A stretch of 64,000 nucleotides of DNA from Vibrio sp. SNU_ST1. Lineage in GTDB: Bacteria > Pseudomonadota > Gammaproteobacteria > Enterobacterales > Vibrionaceae. Positions within the stretch are counted from its first letter, which is position 1, and each line of letters opens with the position of its first letter. Below the pieces are notes generated by a model. That model was given only the letters and a program-made list of their open reading frames with translations, was not told where the DNA came from and ran no database searches. The stretch covers positions 1,178,001 to 1,242,000 of the forward strand of contig NZ_CP130748.1 in assembly GCF_030563405.1 (NCBI RefSeq). The letters run 5' to 3'. This document shows, one piece after another, positions 56,795 to 64,000 of this stretch. The position numbers and the translations under genes were made by a program.

Positions 56795-57475
56795 ATGGTC
56801 GAAACGTTATTAGTACAATTTGCTCCGATGCTATTAGGAGCCCAACTGATCTTAACCCTCATCTTAGTGAAAGGGGATATTTGCCCGGGACAACGTGGCC
56901 GCATTCACAAGATGTTGCCTGCAATTGGCGTGCTTTGGCTTGCTGTTGCCTCATTAAGAATTGAAGCATTTCTTGTCGTGTTCGCGATCTTTTATTTCTA
57001 TTCTCAAGTTCAAACCAAGAAGACTCGAGATTCTGGCCCTATTTGGGTGATGTATTTAGCTTGTGGTTTAGCACTGTCATACGTTGCTATTCAAGCGACG
57101 GAGCAAGCAACCACTGTCGGTATTATTACCACTTTATTACTCGTGGTTTTATTGGGGGCTGCGTTTGGTCATTTACTACTGACGATTGCAAGAACACGCT
57201 TACAGGCTTTTCACCGTGTTCTGCCTGTTGTTGGTGTGCTGACGGGGATGTTGGTGGTTTTGGCGACGGTCATCAATGTTTACTCTCTGTCTGAAGCTCA
57301 ATTGGAGCCAATGATTTCAACTCTGCTGTTTAGCTTTGCTTTGCTAATCTCAGCTATCGTGGTGTGGTGTTGGCATCTATTGTTCGTCAAAGCCCCTGAA
57401 AAGCTTCAGCTAACGATTTCGCTGTTGATGTTATTGGCGGCTGCTGTGGGTTTAACGCCAGTTTGGGCGCTTTAG
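56795..57475 (+). CDS. Hypothetical polytopic inner-membrane protein
   Basis: A 226-residue hydrophobic protein with about seven predicted helices (for example AIGVLWLAVASLRIEAFLVVFAIFYFY). No catalytic motif or family recognised. It starts at ATG 56795 and lies divergent from ygiQ. Confidence 0.75.
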   Translation: MVETLLVQFAPMLLGAQLILTLILVKGDICPGQRGRIHKMLPAIGVLWLAVASLRIEAFLVVFAIFYFYSQVQTKKTRDSGPIWVMYLACGLALSYVAIQATEQATTVGIITTLLLVVLLGAAFGHLLLTIARTRLQAFHRVLPVVGVLTGMLVVLATVINVYSLSEAQLEPMISTLLFSFALLISAIVVWCWHLLFVKAPEKLQLTISLLMLLAAAVGLTPVWAL

Positions 57476-57624
57476 TCGTGCACTTTCATTCATTACGTAC
57501 GATCATTAATCACGTACTCTCATTTATCAGGTACGCTCGTTAAGAAGTGTGACCTGTTTTTTAGCATGGCGTTGGTAAGCGTTCTAAACTTAATTCTAGT
57601 CGGTGTGTTCGTAAGGAGTACGAG

Positions 57625-57825
57625 ATGGATTTAAGCAACGTCAAAGGTTTCGATAGCATTATCTTGCTTGGAATCGTGAATGAAAAACTTCGCTTAGAGT
57701 GCGATAGCTTTGAAGAGCTGATCAGTATGTATGAAATGGATATAGAAAGTGTCGTGGGCAAGCTTGATATGTTGGGCTATCAATACGACCCATTGACTAA
57801 CCAGTTTAAGTCTTATCCAAGATAA
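57625..57825 (+). CDS. DUF4250 domain protein
   Basis: A 66-residue soluble protein. The pattern FDSIILLGIVNEKLRLECDSFEELISMYEMDIESVVGKLDMLGYQYDPLTNQF fits DUF4250 in full. AAGGAG lies six bases before the ATG. The function is unknown. Confidence 0.82.
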   Translation: MDLSNVKGFDSIILLGIVNEKLRLECDSFEELISMYEMDIESVVGKLDMLGYQYDPLTNQFKSYPR

Positions 57826-57968
57826 ACAGCAAACTAGTGCATTTTCTATCGTGAGTAAGCCCGTTATCGTTAATGAACCAATTCTCATTAATCAGCAGGG
57901 ACTGCGAATGAATAGTACCGTTAATGAATAAGTATCGTCATCTTCGGTACTAACGCTAAAATTAAAAG

Positions 57969-57998
57969 AAAAAGTCACAGATAACCTGTGACTTTTTT
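57969..57998 (+). terminator. Rho-independent terminator after DUF4250 gene
   Basis: AAAGTCACAG / CTGTGACTTT stem around ATAAC, followed by a T-run. Confidence 0.8.
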
Positions 57999-58057
57999 GT
58001 TTTTGGCGCTGGCCTATCAAATTCATCGTAGGTTTAAATTCGCCCAACAATGAATCT

Positions 58058-58969
58058 CTAAACGACTTCAATGCCGTCTAGGTGGCTCTTACTTTGCTGT
58101 CTTGCTGTGCTAAAGAACGCCTGTAGATATCGCTTGTCTTTCTCAGAATTTCTTACCGCTGCAAACAATCTTCTTGAAAGCCCTTTGCCCAATGGCTTGC
58201 TGGCTATCAAGCCTTGTCTTGAAAACTCACTGATCGCCCAGTTTGGTAACGCTGCAACCCCCAAGCCGGCCGATACCATTTGCACCAGCATCAATGTGTT
58301 ATCTGCTTGTTTCCATTTTTTTGGTTCAACGCCACCTGGTTGTAAAAAGTGCTTCACTACATCGAGACGCTGTTTTTGAACTGGATAAGAGAGCATGGTT
58401 ATATCGCTAAGATCTTGCGGTTCTATGCTCTGTTTTTCTGCCAAAGGTGAGTTGATTGCGGTGATCAAACGCATCTCAAAATCAAAGAGTGGTTCGTAGT
58501 GAACCTCAGAGCGAGGCTGAATGTCTGATGTGATTACCAAGTCGAGTTCGCCTGCCATTAGTGCGGGTAGGGGTTCAAAGCCAAACCCTGACGAAAAATC
58601 AAGGGTTACACTTGGCCAAGCAACTTGGTACTCCTTCAAAGCGGGCATTAACCATTGGAAGCATGAGTGACACTCGATCGCCATGTGCAATCGACCATTC
58701 ACATCTTCTTTTAGGCTTGCGAGTTCGTTTTCAGCTTTGGCGATTTGTGGCTGTATCTCATCAGCCAGTTTTAACAAGATTTCGCCTTCCGAGGTGAATT
58801 TAACCGGCCTTGTTTTACGCAAAAAGAGCTGACCGCCAATACGGGCCTCAAGGTCTTTCAATTGGTGAGAAAGTGCCGACTGAGTCAGATGAAGAGAAGT
58901 TGCAGTTGCCGTTAGCGAGCCACTGTCTCTCAAGGTGGTCAATGTTCGAAGGTGTTTAAGCTCTATCAT
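58058..58969 (-). CDS. metR: LysR-family methionine regulator MetR
   Basis: A 303-residue LysR-type activator of methionine genes, responding to homocysteine. The helix-turn-helix is LTTLRDSGSLTATATSLHLTQSALSHQLKDLE; the effector domain has MAIECHSCFQWLMPAL and VSAGLGVAALPNWA, both typical of MetR. It is divergent from metE, the classic arrangement, and has GAGGAA before the ATG. Confidence 0.93.
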   Translation of the reverse strand: MIELKHLRTLTTLRDSGSLTATATSLHLTQSALSHQLKDLEARIGGQLFLRKTRPVKFTSEGEILLKLADEIQPQIAKAENELASLKEDVNGRLHMAIECHSCFQWLMPALKEYQVAWPSVTLDFSSGFGFEPLPALMAGELDLVITSDIQPRSEVHYEPLFDFEMRLITAINSPLAEKQSIEPQDLSDITMLSYPVQKQRLDVVKHFLQPGGVEPKKWKQADNTLMLVQMVSAGLGVAALPNWAISEFSRQGLIASKPLGKGLSRRLFAAVRNSEKDKRYLQAFFSTARQQSKSHLDGIEVV

Positions 58970-59043
58970 GAGTATTCCTCATATTCCCTAAGCCAGTTCA
59001 ATATTTCTTAATAATCACCCTACGGTGTTTTCTTCCGTTTGTA

Positions 59044-59067
59044 AACGTCTGGATGTCCAGATGGATT
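59044..59067. promoter_or_regulatory. Candidate MetJ operator in the metR-metE intergenic region
   Basis: Three adjacent octamers AAACGTCT, GGATGTCC and AGATGGAT match AGACGTCT at 7, 5 and 5 of 8 positions. Another near match, AGACGCCT (7 of 8), lies at 59172-59179 and AACCGTCT at 59206. MetJ binds tandem met boxes, so this is plausible. Confidence 0.5.
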
Positions 59068-59250
59068 TAATAAATTAGCGGCTAGATTATTAAAGATGAA
59101 AATTATTAATAAACAAGATGAATATTTGGACCTTGTTCATCGTTCAGATTAGAGCGATAGTTTAGCCATCCAGACGCCTCAGTTGAAAGTTAAAACTACG
59201 AACTAAACCGTCTGACCGGAAATTAAAATTATCGAATAAGGAACAGACTC

Positions 59251-61599
59251 ATGACGACAACAACGCATATCCTTGGCTACCCACGTATCGGTGAAAAACG
59301 CGAACTCAAATTCACTCTCGAGAAGTACTGGCGTGGTGAGATTGACCAATCAGAACTTAAGCAGCTCGGCAGCGAGTTAAGAAATCGTAACTGGAATGTA
59401 CAAGCTGAGGCGAATCTAAGCTTTGCAACTGCGGGTGACTTCGCATGGTATGACCATGTACTAACTACGACTCTACTTCTAGGCCACGTTCCCAAGCGTC
59501 ATGCTGGTGGATCTGAAGATGAAAAAGCCTTCCCTGATTTAGATACTTTATTTCGTGTCGGTCGCGGCCAGTCTCAAGTTCAGTCTACTTGCTGCGGTGG
59601 TACGCATACGTCTAATGACGGCACTAAAGACAGTTCGGCTGCTTCCGACATGACCAAGTGGTTCAACACTAATTATCACTACATTGTTCCCGAGTTCAGC
59701 AAAGATGACTCTTTTGAAGTAAGTTGGCCTCAACTGTTTGATGAAGTGAATGAAGCCATTCAAGCTGGGCATAAGGTCAAGCCAGTCCTTCTTGGCCCGT
59801 TGTCTTACTTGTACTTGGGTAAAGAAGTAGAAGAGGGCTTTGATCGCTTAGCCTTACTTCCACGCCTTCTTACTGCCTATCAAGCGATTTTAGCTAAGCT
59901 TGCCAAGTTGGGTGTTGAGTGGGTGCAAATCGACGAACCTATTCTGTCGCTTGAGCTTGAAAAACAGTGGGCCGATTCATTCAAACTGGCTTATCAAGTG
60001 ATTCAAGGCGATGTAAAACTACTACTTACCACTTACTTTGATTCGGTAACGGACACGTTAGATAAAATCGTAGAACTGCCTGTCAACGGTTTACACGTCG
60101 ACTTAGCAGCAGCACCGCAGCAACTCGATGAAGTGGTAAATAGGCTACCTGAAGATTGGGTGCTTTCTGCGGGAGCAATCAATGGACGCAATGTTTGGCG
60201 AGCTGATTTAGCCGCGCAGCTAGAGTTGTTGCAACCTGTGAAAGATAAGTTAGGAGATAAATTGTGGGTCGCAAGTTCATGCTCGTTACTGCACAGCCCG
60301 GTTGATTTGGAGTTAGAAAAAACGCTCAGCGAAGAAGTGAAGAGTTGGTTTGCCTTCGCAAAACAGAAAGTGACCGAGGTGAGCTTGTTGGGTGCGGCGT
60401 TAGACGGCGATCAAAATGCCATTTTGGCGTGTGAGACTTACAGCCAACCAATTGTTGCTCGTAAGAGCGCGACTCATGTAAACAAGCCCCAAGTTCAGGC
60501 TCGTATCAATACCATTACCAAAGCGTTAGCAGATCGCAGTGCACCCTATGTAGAGCGTGCACTGCATCAGTCAAAGGTGCTGGGTTTACCCTTGTTACCA
60601 ACGACAACCATTGGTTCGTTCCCACAAACCGGGGAGATTCGTCTTCAGCGTAGTGCTTACCGAACTGGCAAACTGAATGAAGCGGAATACACAACCGCAT
60701 TGAAAGGTCATATTGCTGATGCTGTTAAGCGCCAAGAAGCCTTAGATTTGGATGTGCTTGTGCATGGTGAGGCGGAACGCAATGACATGGTGGAGTACTT
60801 TGCAGAAAACCTAGCAGGCTTCCAAACGACTAAGTTTGGTTGGGTACAAAGTTATGGCTCTCGTTGCGTGAAACCGGCGATTGTGGTTGCGGATATCGAG
60901 CGTGAAAAACCAATGACGGTAGAATGGTCGACCTACGCCCAATCACTGACTTCTAAGCAGATGAAAGGCATGCTGACAGGCCCTGTTACTATCTTGTGTT
61001 GGACATTCCCACGTGAAGATATCACGCGTAAAGAGATCACTAACCAATTGGCGTTTGCTCTGCGCGATGAGGTGTCTGATTTGCAAGATGCTGGCATCAA
61101 CATTATTCAAATCGATGAGCCTGCAATTCGCGAAGGATTGCCACTGAAAAAGCGTGACCATGCAGAATACTTAGAGTGGGCTGTGGATGCCTTTAAGATT
61201 TCAGCGGCGAGTGCTAAACCAGAAACTCAGATTCATACCCACATGTGTTACAGCGAGTTCAACGAGATTATTGACTCAGTCGCGGCATTGGATGCGGATG
61301 TGATTACCATTGAGACTTCTCGTTCAAACATGGAACTACTGAAAGCGTTTGAAGAGTTTAATTATCCGAATGCGATTGGACCGGGTGTTTATGACATTCA
61401 CTCACCAAACATTCCTTCAGAAGAGTGGATTGTTGATTTACTTAAGAAAGCGGCAGAAAAAATTCCAGCAGAACGTTTGTGGGCAAACCCTGATTGCGGG
61501 CTGAAGACACGTAACTGGGCAGAGACAGAAGCGGCGCTAGCTAACTTAGTTTCGGCGACGAAGACACTACGTAAGGAATGGGAGTCAGCTGAGGCATAA
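59251..61599 (+). CDS. metE: Cobalamin-independent methionine synthase
   Basis: 5-methyltetrahydropteroyltriglutamate-homocysteine methyltransferase, 782 residues, last step of methionine synthesis without B12. N-terminal domain begins [15 protein letters not shown]. The C-terminal domain has the zinc ligands in HTHMCYSEF and NPDCGLKTR, and [21 protein letters not shown] precedes the ATG. A perfect terminator hairpin follows. Confidence 0.97.
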   Translation: MTTTTHILGYPRIGEKRELKFTLEKYWRGEIDQSELKQLGSELRNRNWNVQAEANLSFATAGDFAWYDHVLTTTLLLGHVPKRHAGGSEDEKAFPDLDTLFRVGRGQSQVQSTCCGGTHTSNDGTKDSSAASDMTKWFNTNYHYIVPEFSKDDSFEVSWPQLFDEVNEAIQAGHKVKPVLLGPLSYLYLGKEVEEGFDRLALLPRLLTAYQAILAKLAKLGVEWVQIDEPILSLELEKQWADSFKLAYQVIQGDVKLLLTTYFDSVTDTLDKIVELPVNGLHVDLAAAPQQLDEVVNRLPEDWVLSAGAINGRNVWRADLAAQLELLQPVKDKLGDKLWVASSCSLLHSPVDLELEKTLSEEVKSWFAFAKQKVTEVSLLGAALDGDQNAILACETYSQPIVARKSATHVNKPQVQARINTITKALADRSAPYVERALHQSKVLGLPLLPTTTIGSFPQTGEIRLQRSAYRTGKLNEAEYTTALKGHIADAVKRQEALDLDVLVHGEAERNDMVEYFAENLAGFQTTKFGWVQSYGSRCVKPAIVVADIEREKPMTVEWSTYAQSLTSKQMKGMLTGPVTILCWTFPREDITRKEITNQLAFALRDEVSDLQDAGINIIQIDEPAIREGLPLKKRDHAEYLEWAVDAFKISAASAKPETQIHTHMCYSEFNEIIDSVAALDADVITIETSRSNMELLKAFEEFNYPNAIGPGVYDIHSPNIPSEEWIVDLLKKAAEKIPAERLWANPDCGLKTRNWAETEAALANLVSATKTLRKEWESAEA

Positions 61600-61632
61600 T
61601 TCAGTCTAAGGTTTTGATTGCTTCATAAAACA

Positions 61633-61656
61633 AAGGCCTCGCATTTGCGAGGCCTT
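61633..61656 (+). terminator. Terminator after metE
   Basis: Perfect 11-bp stem AAGGCCTCGCA / TGCGAGGCCTT with a two-base gap, between convergent genes. Confidence 0.85.
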
Positions 61657-61692
61657 CTGGTTTTATGCTTGTTCGAATTTCTAATTTCGAAT

Positions 61693-62091
61693 CTAGTTAC
61701 TGCTCTGACACGTCTCTTTACTGATCAGCTTTTCAACCATCAGTTGTCCGCGAGTGTTGCGAATCTTGATGTTGTAAGCCAGTCCCATATCGAGGTTTGC
61801 TCTTACTTCAGAGTTAGTGCAGTAGCTATTTACGCTCATGTTTACAACTTGGTTTAAAGGCTTAGCACCTTTTGCATCTTGGTTGTAGATCATCATGATT
61901 TCGACAACGGTGTTCTTAGCAAGCACACGCATGATAGACAGAGGACCATACTCAATGGGTAGGCCTGCTGATAATACGCCCGCACGGTGGTGAGCCATCA
62001 TCTCTAACTGTCTTTGCTTATCTTGTTCACTTGTTGAGCTACAGCCTGCGAGTAGGGCAATAGCCAGTGAGCTTATAATCCATTTTTTCAC
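61693..62091 (-). CDS. Lipoprotein resembling type II secretion pilotin AspS (GspS-beta)
   Basis: A lipoprotein with lipobox LLAGC (signal MKKWIISSLAIALLAGC from GTG 62091). The mature part has GLPIEYGPLSIMRV, SVNSYCTNSEVRANLDMGLAYNIKIRNTRGQL and KETCQ; two cysteines could form a disulfide. This resembles the Vibrio pilotin AspS as I remember it, which directs the secretin to the outer membrane. No other secretion gene is nearby. An ATG at 62121 is also in frame but overlaps the yciI-like gene. Confidence 0.6.
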   Translation of the reverse strand: MKKWIISSLAIALLAGCSSTSEQDKQRQLEMMAHHRAGVLSAGLPIEYGPLSIMRVLAKNTVVEIMMIYNQDAKGAKPLNQVVNMSVNSYCTNSEVRANLDMGLAYNIKIRNTRGQLMVEKLISKETCQSSN

Positions 62092-62092
62092 G

Positions 62093-62389
62093 TTAAAATA
62101 CTTTTTTGAATGGTTTAACAATTACATTTTGGTAGACACCAGCATCAATGTACGGGTCAGCGTCAGCCCATGCTTGAGCGTCTTCCAAAGAGTTAAATTC
62201 CGCGATCACAGTTGAACCTGTGAAGCCAGCTTCGCCAGGGTTATCTGAGTCAATTGCTGGCATTGGACCTGCGGTTAACAGTCGGCCTTCATCGTGAAGT
62301 GTTTGTAGGCGTTCTAGATGTTGTGGGCGAACACTTAGGCGTTTTTCTAATGAGTTTTCGACGTCTTGAGAAAAAATCACGTACCACAT
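62093..62389 (-). CDS. YciI-like protein
   Basis: A 98-residue ferredoxin-fold protein. [39 protein letters not shown] and [17 protein letters not shown] are YciI-like throughout. AAGGA lies before the ATG. The lipoprotein gene follows directly on the same strand. The biochemical function is uncertain. Confidence 0.85.
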   Translation of the reverse strand: MWYVIFSQDVENSLEKRLSVRPQHLERLQTLHDEGRLLTAGPMPAIDSDNPGEAGFTGSTVIAEFNSLEDAQAWADADPYIDAGVYQNVIVKPFKKVF

Positions 62390-62525
62390 GTTGAGATATC
62401 CTTATGTTACTTCACTGAATTAGAGCGATTAAATTAGTTATCTGGCTAATTTACGCGAACTAATCGGTATTGGAAGAGTTAATGATAAGAAATTGTGAAA
62501 TGGTGCGAGAGAGCAGTATGGTCGT

Positions 62526-62793
62526 TAGGGCGTGTTGACCTTTTGTGGTTAAATTTTGTTCGAGGTAAAAGCGTTTTAATCGCGGCGAGGGGGAAGTCGC
62601 CTAGTCATTCTAAGCAAATCTCCCTCAACAAAGAGTAAAACGCTTTTAGCTGAACCCTTCGGGCAGCGTTTGCTGGTTATTTCTACTACGTTATCGGCTT
62701 CTTATGGAGGCTAGCTACACATCAAAGCCTCTGTCTTGTATAAATACCCAGCAATTCGCTGCAAAAATCAGCTCGAAAGGTCAATGCGCCCTA
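62526..62793. mobile_element. MITE-like non-coding element with terminal inverted repeats
   Basis: TAGGGCGTGTTGACCTTT (62526-62543) and AAAGGTCAATGCGCCCTA (62776-62793) are inverted repeats matching at 16 of 18 positions. Both ends finish in TA, compatible with TA target duplication. Inside, TAAAAGCGTTTTA (62566-62578) and TAAAACGCTTTTA (62636-62648) form another inverted pair. There is no open reading frame of note. It fills most of the 460-base gap between yciI-like and yciA genes. Confidence 0.7.
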
Positions 62794-62849
62794 GTAATTT
62801 CATTTGCTGAAACTAAAGACCACTTACATGGATAGCTTAGTGAAAAGTA

Positions 62850-63248
62850 CTATTTGTTGATTGGGCGAGGTTTACCGCTTTCGCCCACAGCAACGTAGTT
62901 GAATGTTGCGCCACACACCTTGTAACGGTCACCGATACCGTGATCAAGTACAGGCTTAACCCATACTTCTAGGTCGATATTCATCGAGCTACGACCAATC
63001 TTAGTGCAGTCACCATAAACACACACAACATCACCCACTGAAACCGGCTGTTTGAACTCGATACTTGATACTGAAACAGTGACTATCTTACCGTTAGATA
63101 TCTCTTTCGCCAGTATGCCGCCAGCAAGGTCAAGCTGAGACATTATCCAACCACCGAATATTTGGCCTGCTGCATTAGTATCAGAAGGCATCGCCAAAGT
63201 GCGAAGAAGTAAAGAACCAATCGGGTTCAAAGTTGATTGAATAGTCAT
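62850..63248 (-). CDS. yciA: Acyl-CoA thioesterase YciA
   Basis: Hot-dog-fold thioesterase of 132 residues. LLLRTLAMPSDTNAAGQIFGGWIMSQLDLAGG is the acyl-CoA hydrolase signature with the catalytic Asp, and VSSIEFKQPVSVGDVVCVYGD follows. It hydrolyses acyl-CoA in the cytoplasm. It lies near yciI-like and yciB as in enterobacteria. Confidence 0.93.
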   Translation of the reverse strand: MTIQSTLNPIGSLLLRTLAMPSDTNAAGQIFGGWIMSQLDLAGGILAKEISNGKIVTVSVSSIEFKQPVSVGDVVCVYGDCTKIGRSSMNIDLEVWVKPVLDHGIGDRYKVCGATFNYVAVGESGKPRPINK

Positions 63249-63349
63249 TGTTGTACTCTTAATGGTATTGATTGTTTTAAATTTAAATAGATGTGTTTGT
63301 GGGGCTCGCGGTGGTTATATTTTTAACGTATTCACCGAACACAAACAAT

Positions 63350-63384
63350 CAGTGGCCAATGATCACGAGTATCATTGGCCACTG
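63350..63384. terminator. Strong hairpin between yciB and yciA
   Basis: Perfect 14-bp stem CAGTGGCCAATGAT / ATCATTGGCCACTG with a seven-base loop. It may be a second terminator or processing hairpin. Confidence 0.6.
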
Positions 63385-63412
63385 TTAAATCGCATATTGA
63401 TAATAATTGTAT

Positions 63413-63437
63413 CAAAAAGGGGATGAGGACTCATCCC
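63413..63437 (-). terminator. Terminator of yciB
   Basis: On the minus strand GGGATGAG, two-base loop, CTCATCCC, followed by CTTTTT, directly after the yciB stop. Confidence 0.8.
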
Positions 63438-63443
63438 TAAGGG

Positions 63444-64000
63444 TTATTTCTCGTCGGTATTTTTACCTGAGAGCTCTTGTTGCTTATCGTTTTGTGTTTC
63501 TTGGCCTCTTTGCTGAAGCTGATCTTCTGGTAAATGCTGGTCTTTTGGCAAATGTTTATAGATATAAACACCCGTTAACAAGGTAAACGCGAAGGTTGCG
63601 ATGAGCAGACCAAACACTTTGAAGTTGACCCACACATCCAATGGCAGGTTGAAAGCAACGTAAACGTTGAGAACGGCACATAGAATAAAGAACAAAGTCC
63701 ATGCCCAGTTGATCTTGCCCCATACCGCGTCAGGTAGTGATATCTCTTTACCCAACATACCTTTAATCGCTGACTTGCCCATGATGTGACTGACCGTCAG
63801 GCCGATAGCAAACAGTGTGTAAACGATGGTGACCTTCCATTTAATGAAGTTGTCATCGTGCAAAAATATGGTCATGCCACCAAATACGGCAACCATTAGA
63901 AAGGTGATGATCTGCATTTTTTCTACTTTCTTGTAGATGAAGTACGTCAAAATAATTTGAACTGCAGATGCAATGATCAAAGCACCGGTCGCGGTATAGA
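63444..64000 (-). CDS. yciB: Septation protein A / YciB (5' partial)
   Basis: Inner-membrane protein with about five helices. [52 protein letters not shown] and WVNFKVFGL align well with E. coli YciB. The frame stays open to the window end ([11 protein letters not shown] before the first in-window start), so the N-terminus is cut. The ~35-residue hydrophilic Gln/Glu/Lys tail is longer than in E. coli. Confidence 0.93.
   Translation of the reverse strand, partial: YTATGALIIASAVQIILTYFIYKKVEKMQIITFLMVAVFGGMTIFLHDDNFIKWKVTIVYTLFAIGLTVSHIMGKSAIKGMLGKEISLPDAVWGKINWAWTLFFILCAVLNVYVAFNLPLDVWVNFKVFGLLIATFAFTLLTGVYIYKHLPKDQHLPEDQLQQRGQETQNDKQQELSGKNTDEK

Noticed and set aside
61618..61857. Plus-strand 79-codon frame after metE
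   Set aside because: It covers the metE terminator and lies opposite the lipoprotein gene; it is a shadow frame.

Overview
The window looks like chromosome 1 of a marine Vibrio, probably near the Splendidus clade. The reasons are Vibrio-like protein sequences, the order cyd-ybgE-ybgC-tolQRAB-pal-cpoB-nadA, a VibH/VibB/ViuB-type iron locus, and AATGANAATNATTNTCATT-type Fur boxes. The genus is inferred from remembered family sequences; I ran no search.

Layout. 1-9974 is core: cytochrome bd oxidase (cydA cut at its 5' end, cydB, tiny cydX, ybgE), the Tol-Pal envelope complex with its thioesterase, and nadA. 10320-39484 is a ~29 kb siderophore island. 39648-44692 holds a K+ channel, a YecA/YgfB-family protein, a hybrid histidine kinase and the alanine exporter alaE. 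A tRNA-Ser(GGA) lies at 44873. 45392-48851 is a D-amino-acid locus (LysR regulator, dadA-like, D-cysteine desulfhydrase-like). 48978-54049 has a two-component system divergent from a GtrB / ArnT-like / GtrA glycan operon. The rest is core: ygiQ, a membrane protein, DUF4250, metR-metE, a lipoprotein resembling the AspS pilotin, yciI-like, yciA and yciB (cut at the window end).

The island encodes a phenolate/catecholate siderophore on a polyamine scaffold, closest in logic to vulnibactin. A dedicated DAHP synthase and one isochorismate synthase feed two aryl branches. The isochorismatase-ArCP and the dehydrogenase make 2,3-dihydroxybenzoate (DHB). A PchB-like lyase makes salicylate. There are two aryl-AMP ligases: one has the Cys typical of salicylate enzymes, the other the Ser typical of DHB enzymes. 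There are also two aryl carrier proteins. A VibH-like amide synthase and two NRPS proteins (Cy-Cy-A-degenerate carrier; degenerate C-T-T-C) assemble the product. Together the NRPS proteins look like VibF split in two, with tandem carriers. An MFS exporter, TonB receptor, binding protein, two permeases, ATPase, ViuB-like reductase and PPTase complete export, uptake, release and activation. Candidate Fur boxes occur in front of nearly every transcription unit.

Other striking features are a gtrA gene frameshifted by an exact 19-bp tandem duplication, a 12-copy octamer repeat upstream of the siderophore-binding-protein gene, a ~268-bp MITE-like element near yciI, and a long hairpin in the receptor leader.
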